A stretch of 64,000 nucleotides of DNA, taken from contig NZ_CP136600.1 of NCBI RefSeq assembly GCF_032911225.1, positions 558,001 through 622,000 of the forward strand. Reading direction: 5' to 3'. The notes under the pieces were generated by a model that was given only the letters and a program-made list of their open reading frames with translations, searched no databases and was not told where the DNA came from. Origin of the DNA: Thalassotalea fonticola. Its GTDB lineage: Bacteria > Pseudomonadota > Gammaproteobacteria > Enterobacterales > Alteromonadaceae. Position 1 is the stretch's first letter, and each line of letters begins with the position of its first letter. The position numbers were made by a program, and so were the translations under genes. Shown in pieces: positions 54,781 to 63,606 of this stretch.

Positions 54781-57135
54781 TTATACTGCCATGCGCTTTG
54801 AAATCCGCTGTCGGTGTGCGATAAAAAGAAAAACAATCAGAGATGAATACAGCGCTCCAGCTGCCGAGGATTTTTCTTCTTCCGGACTACCGCTTTCATT
54901 ATTATCAGTGTTGCCTGTGTTATCTGTACTTTCTTTCCTGTTTGGATCTGATTGCTGTAAGTATTCATCAATGTTACTAATATCGTCGTTATCGTTATCG
55001 GCTTGTGCGTCATCGCCATTTAACGGGTCTAACTGGTGAGTGATTTCCCAGCCATCAGGCAAGCCGTCGGCATCACTGTCTTTGTTTAACGGCTCGGTAC
55101 CATGGAAGAATTCCATAACGTTACTTAACTCGTCACTGTCGGTGTCTAATTCTGCATCATCTGGGTTCGTGGGATCAAGGTGATGGCGCGCTTCCCAGCC
55201 GTCGGGCAGAGTATCACCGTCACTGTCTGTATTGTGTGGCGAGGTGAGATATTGATACTCAAGTATATTACTCAAATCATCATTATCGTTATCAATCAGC
55301 GCGTCATTAGGGTTTAAAGGATCCAGTTGATTATTGACTTCCCAGTTATCTGGCAGGGTATCCCCATCACTGTCTGTGCTGTTCGGATTGCTGCCATACT
55401 GATACTCTTGCAGGTTGGTTAAGCCGTCTTGATCAGCATCCTGGTTAGCATCCAGGCTGTTGAGAATATCTAAGCCAAAGTTGCTCTCCCAGTGATCAGG
55501 TAAAGTATCGAGATCCGAGTCGGTAAGTTGTTCCGTGATTTGTGTCAGATTTGACCAGAGGCTGAAGTCTTCTGGATAAAACTTATGATATTTATCATTA
55601 AACAAATGCTTATCAGGACGAGTATCGTTACCCGCCGTGAGTTTTGATATTTCGTCATCGCTAAGCTCTGCTCTGCTTAACGATGGCAGCGGTGCAAGCT
55701 CGATTATTTTTTGAAACCTGGCTCGTTGTTGCACATGGATCTGCTCAGTATCTTGGTCGAGCAATTGATAGCTTTGGCCAAAGCGGTTGTCACCAGTGTA
55801 GTAGAATCGCCCTTGTACGGCATCTGGATAGTCGGGGTAGAGCTGATTAACGGCTTCAAGTAGATAATGTTCTGTTCTTAAAATTTGTGAACCGGCGGTA
55901 TTGGCATAAATCCAGTCTCGGTGCTGCTCTGCCTGACCGGAAAGAAATGGCACCAGAGATCGCCCATCAAAATCATGCTTTGTTTCTGGCATATCGCTGA
56001 CTAACGCCAACTCGATCAAGGTCGGGGCCAAATCACTTGTATCGGTAAGCGCTGTACTCAGCCCTGCACGTTGTTTAATGCCTGGGCCAGATAGCATCAG
56101 GGCAACGTGGGAGCCGCGTTCAACTCCTCGAGTTTTACCGGCAATTGCTGTGGCATTGTCTGAAGCAAAGATGATGATGGTGTTATCTTCAATACCCAGT
56201 TCACGGATTTTGGCTAGTACTTCACCGATTTGACTATCTAGGTATTCATTTAATGCCTGAAACCGAGCTAAATATTCGACACTGCCAACCGCGGGTTTAC
56301 TATTGCCATAAGGGCCATCACCGAGATCGCCAATAACGCCTCGAGTAGGAGTTGAAGGCAATCGTCCTCTACCTGTACCATGTGGCGCAACGGTGGGCCA
56401 GTAGGCTAAAAATGGCTGCTCATTAGCGACCGACTTTTCAATAAAACCACTGATAAATCTGGCTTCCAGATTCGGACCGTAATCGCTCAAAACCGAAGGC
56501 AATAAATCGGTTTCTTGTAGCTGGCTGGTGAATGCCTGCTGTTGAGAGTTATAGACAACATTGGTGGTGTAAGCCGGATACCAATAGCGCGACGGTTTAT
56601 TTGGTGGCTCTTCATAGTGTTCAGTGCCGCCCCAACTGGCAAAACCGGGCAAGTTTTTGATTTGGTTGTGATAGGCCTTGATCATAAACTGATCAAAACC
56701 TACATCGCTAGTAAGTTTTGATGGCGGACCAGCATCCCATTTTCCCGCGATAGCTGTCGCATAACCGGCATCTTTGAGCACTTTAGAAAAGGGAATATGA
56801 CGTTGATAAAGAGTCGTAGCATCGCTGCTATGCCATATCGCATTGTAATAATTTCCGGTACGGTTAGCATAACGACCTGTCATTATTTGAACCCGTGATG
56901 GTTGGCAAATAGACGGGGCGAGGGCAGTAGCAAATATCACTCCGTTGTCGGCAATGGAGTCAATATTTGGCGTACTGGCCGTACCTAAATCTTCAATACC
57001 ATAGGCGCTATAGGCTTCTGGGCTGGCATCATCAACCAGAATAAATAAAATATTCGGTTTGCTGACAGCTGATAATACGTTAAATGACAATAGTAATGTT
57101 GCCATCAAGCTTAGTTTGATTAACGATTTTTTCAT
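54781..57135 (-). CDS. Sulfatase with calcium-binding repeats and C-terminal membrane anchor
   Basis: This arylsulfatase-type enzyme removes sulfate esters from a polysaccharide. It has a signal peptide (about 1-22). The metal-site Asp pair lies in LFILVDDASP. The CQPSR motif (Cys77) is the site converted to formylglycine, and GRYANRTG and FASDNAT follow. Residues about 540-745 hold four thrombospondin type 3-like repeats (DSDGDTLPDGWE with LDPxNxDDA). The last part is a hydrophobic helix, GALYSSLIVFLFIA, followed by basic residues, so it should be anchored at the cell surface or routed like a GlyGly-CTERM protein. It is the last gene of the leftward cluster. Sulfated fucan is the likely substrate. 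Confidence 0.9.
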   Translation of the reverse strand: MKKSLIKLSLMATLLLSFNVLSAVSKPNILFILVDDASPEAYSAYGIEDLGTASTPNIDSIADNGVIFATALAPSICQPSRVQIMTGRYANRTGNYYNAIWHSSDATTLYQRHIPFSKVLKDAGYATAIAGKWDAGPPSKLTSDVGFDQFMIKAYHNQIKNLPGFASWGGTEHYEEPPNKPSRYWYPAYTTNVVYNSQQQAFTSQLQETDLLPSVLSDYGPNLEARFISGFIEKSVANEQPFLAYWPTVAPHGTGRGRLPSTPTRGVIGDLGDGPYGNSKPAVGSVEYLARFQALNEYLDSQIGEVLAKIRELGIEDNTIIIFASDNATAIAGKTRGVERGSHVALMLSGPGIKQRAGLSTALTDTSDLAPTLIELALVSDMPETKHDFDGRSLVPFLSGQAEQHRDWIYANTAGSQILRTEHYLLEAVNQLYPDYPDAVQGRFYYTGDNRFGQSYQLLDQDTEQIHVQQRARFQKIIELAPLPSLSRAELSDDEISKLTAGNDTRPDKHLFNDKYHKFYPEDFSLWSNLTQITEQLTDSDLDTLPDHWESNFGLDILNSLDANQDADQDGLTNLQEYQYGSNPNSTDSDGDTLPDNWEVNNQLDPLNPNDALIDNDNDDLSNILEYQYLTSPHNTDSDGDTLPDGWEARHHLDPTNPDDAELDTDSDELSNVMEFFHGTEPLNKDSDADGLPDGWEITHQLDPLNGDDAQADNDNDDISNIDEYLQQSDPNRKESTDNTGNTDNNESGSPEEEKSSAAGALYSSLIVFLFIAHRQRISKRMAV

Positions 57136-57244
57136 TTTTTAGTACGCAACGTAGATTCGTGAGTTAGTGTCATTGATTTGCATTTTCATTGGCGCTTTGA
57201 GTAGAATGTATTTAAACTTTGCTTAATTAAGGTTTCTGGTCAAT

Positions 57245-57439
57245 CTAAATTGAATCTTCACCATCCCCACTGCCTGTAGAAGCTATGGCCTTGGAAGAAT
57301 ATGATGACATTAACACCATAACAGTCACTGGTGTTACGGCGGCAAGTTTGCCATATTTTCCAATAAATTTTCTCCGTTCCTCAGATAAGACGGAGCCATC
57401 ATTATTCTTTGTTTGAATTTCAGTGTATTTGTTTTTCAT
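57245..57439 (-). CDS. Tiny protein with Tat-like signal
   Basis: It is not recognised. The 64 residues include EERRKFIGKYGKLA followed by a hydrophobic stretch (VTPVTVMVLMSSYS) and AIAS, which resembles a twin-arginine export signal (RR-x-F-I). Only about 10 acidic residues, STGSGDGEDSI, would remain after cleavage. It lies 15 bp after the lipoprotein gene and 109 bp before the sulfatase, so it appears part of the same operon. It may be a short anchored or secreted peptide. Confidence 0.6.
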   Translation of the reverse strand: MKNKYTEIQTKNNDGSVLSEERRKFIGKYGKLAAVTPVTVMVLMSSYSSKAIASTGSGDGEDSI

Positions 57440-57454
57440 AGAAATGTTCCTAGG

Positions 57455-57988
57455 TTAATAATCTGTATCTGCGATTGCTGGCGAATAACTCGATAAGTCA
57501 GCCGATGCCGGTGAACTTAAGTCACTTAAACTGTCAGCAAATACGGCTTGAACTTTATATGAATGCAGGTTGGCATCTAAGCCTTGATGAGTAAATTTCG
57601 GGTTGGATACTTCAAACATAAAGCTTGCACTATTTACTTCAAGGTTCTCGTTATAATAAACGTTATATCCAACGGCACCTTGAACAGGAAACCATTTTAA
57701 GGCTACTGTGCTATTGTCAGAGCTGATGGCTAATTTATTAGGGATGTTATTATTGCTATCAATTAACTTTACATCCGCTTGAACTTCAATAGATGTCTCT
57801 GGATCTTGTTCAACATTTTGCTCTGTGCTGCCATCATTGTTATCGAATTCTTCTTCAGTAGTTGTTTCTTGCACTGGCTCGGCAACCTCTTTGAGGTTTT
57901 CCTGCGTAGGTTCATCATCAACAGAGCTGTCGCCACAAGCGGTTAACAATAATGCTGAAAATAAAATTGAGTATTTAAATGTATTCAT
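57455..57988 (-). CDS. Lipoprotein with Fn3-like domain
   Basis: This 177-residue protein has a lipobox (LLLTACGDS, Cys18), then a long acidic low-complexity linker of about 55 residues rich in Glu, Asp and Thr. A C-terminal fibronectin type III-like domain follows (VALKWFPVQGAVGYNVYYN, then LHSYKVQAVFAD). This is a common layout for surface lipoproteins that hold a binding domain away from the membrane. It is 14 bp downstream of the next gene in the operon. Confidence 0.75.
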   Translation of the reverse strand: MNTFKYSILFSALLLTACGDSSVDDEPTQENLKEVAEPVQETTTEEEFDNNDGSTEQNVEQDPETSIEVQADVKLIDSNNNIPNKLAISSDNSTVALKWFPVQGAVGYNVYYNENLEVNSASFMFEVSNPKFTHQGLDANLHSYKVQAVFADSLSDLSSPASADLSSYSPAIADTDY

Positions 57989-58002
57989 TGTTATTCCTTA
58001 TT

Positions 58003-58956
58003 TTATGGCTGTTCTACAAGTATAATTTTAATGCGGCGACCATCATCACCAAGATAGCTATTCGTCCCTTGGGATTGAATGTCTAAACTGCTGGATAATA
58101 ACGTAGAAACATTAGTAATATCTCCTAAGCTATTAGACGCTTCGGTACGTGAATAAAAACGTAATCCTAGATATTCTTGCGCACCAATAGTCGCTGAATC
58201 AACTTGAAATGAGGCTGAAATAAATTCTTGATGAGTAGCTTTCTGGTCAGCGTAATAGTAAATTTCATAGCCTGCATTTGTAGCTTCTGCATCACTAAGC
58301 AATACACCATCGAGTTCTTCACTAGTGATAACTGATTGTGAATCACTAGTGGTTGCGCAGTTGGCTTGAACAGCTTCATTCGTGCAATTTAATAAGTAAA
58401 ATCTACCTTTGATTCGGCCATAGCTCATCACTGTCCATTTTATTTTATATGGAGTATTAGCTATTAGGCCAGAATCGACCGAAGCAAGTGAGCCATCATC
58501 ATTGAGAATTTCTACCATTTCAACAATTGGGGATATGCGACGATTAGCTTCTGCTGCATTTGTTTCGTCAAAATAGTTTAACGCGAATATAGGCAGCTTA
58601 GTGCCATCATCTGGGCTTGTTAACTGGTAATATGCCGATTGCTTGCCTGCTAAATTATTGGTGTAATCAATATAGACTGTACAGCTATCATCTTGAGCTA
58701 AAGTCGTACCTGCACAGTTACTGAAGTCGACTGTGTAATTCGCATTATTAATTACTGTGGTAAAGTCTGCTTGCACAATACTAATATCATCAACATTATT
58801 GTTGGTGTAAGTAATCGTTTGCTGGCTATTCCCTTGTGCAGCAAATACTACTGATTTTGCTGAATAATCCAAACTTGCCAGAGCCGAGTTGCAAAGTGTG
58901 AAACTTGCCAAAAAAGTAAGCGGCACAATTGATTTTAGTGTTAATTTAAACGTCAT
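58003..58956 (-). CDS. Secreted protein, unknown, ASH-like N-terminal domain
   Basis: This 317-residue protein has a signal peptide ending NSALA. An immunoglobulin-like N-terminal domain (ITYTNNNVDDISI, DDSCTVYIDYTN) resembles ASH/choice-of-anchor D modules. The C-terminal half (about 135-317) resembles the last 180 residues of the large neighbouring protein: a conserved YKIKW/YTVNF strand, paired cysteines in a FYLLNC/FGFFDC strand, LGLRFYSR/LVLRFYYK and a C-terminal DGRRIKII/DGLSRKII strand. The two may form a shared interface or substrate-binding module. The gene is 25 bp after that neighbour and in the same operon. Confidence 0.7.
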   Translation of the reverse strand: MTFKLTLKSIVPLTFLASFTLCNSALASLDYSAKSVVFAAQGNSQQTITYTNNNVDDISIVQADFTTVINNANYTVDFSNCAGTTLAQDDSCTVYIDYTNNLAGKQSAYYQLTSPDDGTKLPIFALNYFDETNAAEANRRISPIVEMVEILNDDGSLASVDSGLIANTPYKIKWTVMSYGRIKGRFYLLNCTNEAVQANCATTSDSQSVITSEELDGVLLSDAEATNAGYEIYYYADQKATHQEFISASFQVDSATIGAQEYLGLRFYSRTEASNSLGDITNVSTLLSSSLDIQSQGTNSYLGDDGRRIKIILVEQP

Positions 58957-58981
58957 TTTAATTACCCTTTATTGTATGCAA

Positions 58982-61900
58982 TTATTGATTTGCCGCTGGT
59001 GCGATAATTTTTCTACTTAAGCCATCAATTGAAATATAACCTTGTCCACCAGGGATGATTGCTGAGATCCACTGATTGCCCGCAGCCGAATCAACTGGGG
59101 CTTTGTAGTAGAAACGCAGTACTAAATCGTTAGAGCCTGTGTCAGAGTACGCCGATAAATCGACGGTAGCTGAATATGGAAAGGTTAAACTTGAAGATGT
59201 TTCACTATTGTAGGTATAAGAAAAACTACCCGGACTTGTACCTGTGTCATTATCAAACGTAGCTTGAGTTGATACGATCTTGTTCTCTAATGATGTAGCG
59301 CAACTTTCATTGTTGATTGGTAAAGCACAATCAAAAAAGCCAAAACCTGCTTGGTACTCATCGTGATAGCCATCCAGTTCGAAATTGACGGTATAATCGT
59401 CACCAATACTTGTTATTACAATATTTTTTACAACCGGTGGTACTTTACGTTGCGCTTTTTCTTGTACTGTTTCAGATGTGCTTAATTCACTTGTATCGCT
59501 TTCTCCTAATGCTACGAACAAATTAAACGTAGGTGAGTCGGTATTATTTGAAGAAATCGTGACAATGCCATTATTAACAGTGATGTCAGATGAAATATTC
59601 TCAGGATCAAATGTTTGCACCGTAAACGTACATTGCTCGTTTTCATTTAAGGTAGCATTACTACAGCTATCGTTAGTAACAAAGAAGTCATTTTGCGCAA
59701 TAGCGCCTATTTCTAGCGGTTTAATATTAGTATTGCTAACGATCACCGCTTGATTATCACCACCATAAGCATTGTTTACTTTACTGAATTTATTCAGCGT
59801 TACTAAGCTTGGGGTGACGTCGAAGCTCTGAGGGTCATTATTGGCATCATTCAATAAAGTAACTTCAATGTTAGCACTTGCAGTTTCTCCTGCTGTTGTT
59901 GCTGTCACTGTAATATTAAAGGTTTCATCAGCACCATTTAGTATTTGTTCATCTTTAATCGAAATTTCTCCTGTGGCTTGATTAATGTCGAATAAATCAG
60001 CATCTGCACCAGTTAAAGATAAAACGATACTATCACCTTGATTATCAATAACGGCTAATTTACCGGCGATTAAACTGCCTTCATTTTCGTTAAAATAAAT
60101 GGTGCGGCTAGATATTATTTTATTAACACGCAGTGCATAACCGTATGCATTATGGCCTGTTCCGCCGGAGCGGATTAATAATAGCGGTCGGTCATACTCA
60201 TCAACGTCAATGTCAATAAAGTTATGCGTGGCATTATCAAGATTTGCACCAGCTTTTGAAACAGATGCTAAATCGTAAGAAATTTCAGTCCAAACATCAT
60301 TAACCAAGGTGGCCATTTGTGCGTGTTTTTTAGAAGTGATAGCATTGTTCATTTGCTGGAAAGCGACATAAGGCACATCATTACTGTCAAACGCTAAATC
60401 AAGTAAAGGACTTCCTTTGCCTGTTGTAGGGGCCGCTGCATGGCCTTCCGCTAATGCAAAACCGAAATTTTGATCACCTACTTGCTGCCAACTTGTATCA
60501 CTAACATCCGTACCGTCAAGTTTATAAACAGTGCCTCCAGCAACCGTAGTAAAACCAACGTTGAACATATGCAGATTATCAGCACTGTCAAACGCTATTT
60601 TCATATACGCTGATGTTGGTGCAACAGTAGTAGTTAGCGCTGCTTGTTGGATACCATTTTCATCCCAGCTCACTAATAAGGTTTTGTCTAACGTTGCAGA
60701 GCCTGCGGCAGCGTCACGATAAACAAGGTGCAGGTGGTCGTTTGAGTTAATCGCGATATCAGCCGCGACGGTCAAACCATTGGTTGATTTTGTGGCCATC
60801 GGCCCATAAACAGCGCTTAAGCTACTACCGGAAAGTTTAAATATTGTAGTGTTGTTATCTGAACCCGTATGTAAAATGTATGGCGTGCCTTGGCTATCGA
60901 CTTCCATTTTTACCGATTTTGAGGCGGCAGTAACAGTGGTTTCAGCGGTTGGTATCCAAGCTTGACCATCAGTACTGGCTTTAACGATAAGTTTAGAATT
61001 TTCAACAAACGCTAGTAATAAACTGTCATCAACAGGGTTTATACGTATTTGCGTAAACGTATTGGCTGTAGCAACGCTTGATTGCGCGCCAAAATCACTG
61101 ACAACACCTTTATTATATTCAGCGACTTTAACAATATCTGCTGAGCCTTTAGCATTTTGGTAAGCAGCATAAACAGTGTTTTCACTATTTACGGCCATGG
61201 ATAAATGCTCAGAATTATCCGTTTGTGGATTAAACAAGAATTCTAATTCATTGAGCAATACACTATTATCAATAAATACTGGTGACGTTGCATCTTCAAT
61301 GTTTTCAATTTTATTTATGCTGCCATCAAGAGGATACGGGTCAGAATTATCGCCTACACCATCATTGTCAGTGTCTACGCTTTCCGAATTATCAAGTGGA
61401 AATGCATCGTTTTCATTGAGTGTGCCATCGCCATCAATGTCAGGATCGACATCATCAAGAAGGCCATCTCCGTCTGTATCTGGGATATCGTTTGTAGTGT
61501 CATTTATTAGCGTAACTTGTATATCTTGATTGGTCGTTTCATCGTTTGCCGTTGCAGATACAGTCAGAGTATAAACTGAATTTTCAGCAGCTATTTCTTG
61601 AACTGCTTTAAAGCTTATTTGACCCGTTACCTGGTCAATAGTAAATAAGTCGGCATCAGCACCGGACAACGTTAACGTAATAGCATCACCATCGGCATCA
61701 TCGGCGGTTAACTTGCCGACAAGGGTTTCTCCTTCATCTAGGCTAAATGGTAGAACTGTATCTGGATCAGCGGTTGCTAAATGTCCTCGCACCACGGTAG
61801 GATAGTAACTATGGGTTGCGCTATTGGTTGCTTGAAAGCCAACAATAGGTCTGTCTAGATTATCAATAACTAAATCAATATATTTATGAACACCGTTATA

Positions 61901-63103
61901 AATAGATGCAGCTTCAGTACTATTGTGAGCTGAAAAATTACTATCAACACCTAAGTCCCAAGGAACTTCTGTCCAAACGTCATTAACCAGTTTAACCAGT
62001 TGCATTTGTCTTTTACTCGAACCGGTTGCGCCCTCGTTATTAACTTGTTGAAAAGCAACATAAGCTACATCTTTGCTGTCAAAATCTAAATCAATATAAA
62101 AATTGGCTGGTGGTGTTGTGGTACCATTCTCGCTACCACCGATAGAAAGCGCATGATCAAACTTTTCATTGCCTTGTAACTCCCATGCACTATCAGCGGT
62201 TTTACCATTTAACTTGTATACCGCCATACCTGATGCAGCAATACCAACATCAACAATATGCAAGTTATTTTGGCTATCAAAAGCCGCGCTAAGATTTACG
62301 GTACCACCGGCTATAGTTGGCCCAGAGGGTTCAAACGATTGCCATGCAGCCCCATCAAAATAGGCGACTTGTAAATCAGCAGCACCTAAGGCATTATCGC
62401 GATATACGAAGTAAGGGACGTCATCACCATCAATGGCAATATCACCTGAAAGCATGTTTTGTTGTTGCGATTTAGCTTGATCAGTCGTTACCGAAAAAAC
62501 TTCCGTTAATGATACCGAGACATCAGCCACCGAATTATCAAATTTATAAAGCTTAGCATTGGTATTATTAGGCGCCAGCAGTATATATGCGTTACCAGTA
62601 CTATCGACTTCCATCTTCATGGCTCTTGGGTTTACCGCGATATCAACAATCGCTTTATCTGTCCATGAAAGGCCACCATCAATACTAGATTTAATCTTAA
62701 GCTTAGCTGTCGCGTCTTTACCTTCAACTACAGCTAGCATTAAACTATTGTCAGCTGGGTTTACTCTTAACTGTGAAAAGGTATTATCAGCTTTTTCAGA
62801 AGTCACATCAATTAAACTAGTTAAGGCACCGTTAAAATCTAACGAGTTAGAATATTTAACAAATTCCACTAAATCTTTGCCGGTAACAGCATCATGATAT
62901 GCGGTATATAAATTATTATTAGTATCAACTGCCAAGGATATATGCTCAGCATTTCCTGCTTGTGTATGGAACAGGAAGTCAACGTTATTGATTTGGCTGT
63001 TTTCAAAAAAAACTGGAGTATCTGCATAGCCAATTCCTGATTGAGCAAACAAAAGCAATCCTAACGTTGGTATTTTATATTTAAGTGAAAATCTATTTTT
63101 CAT
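58982..63103 (-). CDS. Giant secreted protein with two beta-propellers
   Basis: This 1373-residue protein has a signal peptide (ending GIGYA). Propeller 1 (about 30-470, final blade degenerate: NSATHSYY) is followed by a cadherin-like domain, a calcium linker (DTDGDGLLDDVDPDIDGDG) and propeller 2 (about 650-1040, final blade SGGTGHNAYGYALRV). A second cadherin-like domain, an ASH-like domain (about 1140-1240) and the C-terminal module shared with the next gene close it. Propeller 2 is clearly related to the propeller of the plus-strand protein at 44936. No anchor signal is seen at the C-terminus, so it may be released or held by partners. It is the first gene of the leftward operon. It is probably glycan-binding, with no catalytic motif. 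Confidence 0.75.
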   Translation of the reverse strand: MKNRFSLKYKIPTLGLLLFAQSGIGYADTPVFFENSQINNVDFLFHTQAGNAEHISLAVDTNNNLYTAYHDAVTGKDLVEFVKYSNSLDFNGALTSLIDVTSEKADNTFSQLRVNPADNSLMLAVVEGKDATAKLKIKSSIDGGLSWTDKAIVDIAVNPRAMKMEVDSTGNAYILLAPNNTNAKLYKFDNSVADVSVSLTEVFSVTTDQAKSQQQNMLSGDIAIDGDDVPYFVYRDNALGAADLQVAYFDGAAWQSFEPSGPTIAGGTVNLSAAFDSQNNLHIVDVGIAASGMAVYKLNGKTADSAWELQGNEKFDHALSIGGSENGTTTPPANFYIDLDFDSKDVAYVAFQQVNNEGATGSSKRQMQLVKLVNDVWTEVPWDLGVDSNFSAHNSTEAASIYNGVHKYIDLVIDNLDRPIVGFQATNSATHSYYPTVVRGHLATADPDTVLPFSLDEGETLVGKLTADDADGDAITLTLSGADADLFTIDQVTGQISFKAVQEIAAENSVYTLTVSATANDETTNQDIQVTLINDTTNDIPDTDGDGLLDDVDPDIDGDGTLNENDAFPLDNSESVDTDNDGVGDNSDPYPLDGSINKIENIEDATSPVFIDNSVLLNELEFLFNPQTDNSEHLSMAVNSENTVYAAYQNAKGSADIVKVAEYNKGVVSDFGAQSSVATANTFTQIRINPVDDSLLLAFVENSKLIVKASTDGQAWIPTAETTVTAASKSVKMEVDSQGTPYILHTGSDNNTTIFKLSGSSLSAVYGPMATKSTNGLTVAADIAINSNDHLHLVYRDAAAGSATLDKTLLVSWDENGIQQAALTTTVAPTSAYMKIAFDSADNLHMFNVGFTTVAGGTVYKLDGTDVSDTSWQQVGDQNFGFALAEGHAAAPTTGKGSPLLDLAFDSNDVPYVAFQQMNNAITSKKHAQMATLVNDVWTEISYDLASVSKAGANLDNATHNFIDIDVDEYDRPLLLIRSGGTGHNAYGYALRVNKIISSRTIYFNENEGSLIAGKLAVIDNQGDSIVLSLTGADADLFDINQATGEISIKDEQILNGADETFNITVTATTAGETASANIEVTLLNDANNDPQSFDVTPSLVTLNKFSKVNNAYGGDNQAVIVSNTNIKPLEIGAIAQNDFFVTNDSCSNATLNENEQCTFTVQTFDPENISSDITVNNGIVTISSNNTDSPTFNLFVALGESDTSELSTSETVQEKAQRKVPPVVKNIVITSIGDDYTVNFELDGYHDEYQAGFGFFDCALPINNESCATSLENKIVSTQATFDNDTGTSPGSFSYTYNSETSSSLTFPYSATVDLSAYSDTGSNDLVLRFYYKAPVDSAAGNQWISAIIPGGQGYISIDGLSRKIIAPAANQ

Positions 63104-63606
63104 TGTTGCCCCATTGGCTCATTTTAGTTTTAAACAATCAATTTCATCATTGTGTTATTTTAATGTGGTTGTTTTTATATTTAATTATACATTGTATATA
63201 TAATTTAAATACCGATATTAAGTCAAGAACTAATTGTCTATAAATTCTACATTTTGCTTATGGTGGAAGTTAAATAATGACTTTTAGACGCGAACAAGCA
63301 GTTTTTTAGTACGTGTTAGACGACTATTCTTATTTTTATTGATCTCAACACTATACGTAGATTCTTTATGTTAATTGGATTAAGCACCCGTTAATTGTTG
63401 TTTTTCGTGTATTAATATATATAGGTGCAATGATGTTTAATTAAGTGTTCAGATCAATGTGAAGCGTAAGAATGGAAAATTCAGCTTATAAATCTTGGCG
63501 TTTATCGCCTTTGTGGGGGGTATCCGTTTGTATGTTACGTAGCCCAATTACTATTGCCAACAAAGGCAATAGCTTTGCCTGCCAGGAACGGACAAAGGCT
63601 TTACTT
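63104..63606. other. Intergenic region
   Basis: This 503-bp AT-rich gap shows no supported gene. The promoter of the leftward surface-protein operon should lie at its left end. A TATAAT on the minus strand (63184-63189) is a candidate -10 box, but no good -35 box was found. A small AGGCAA/TTGCCT hairpin near 63564-63580 could help end the second sulfatase transcript. Confidence 0.4.
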
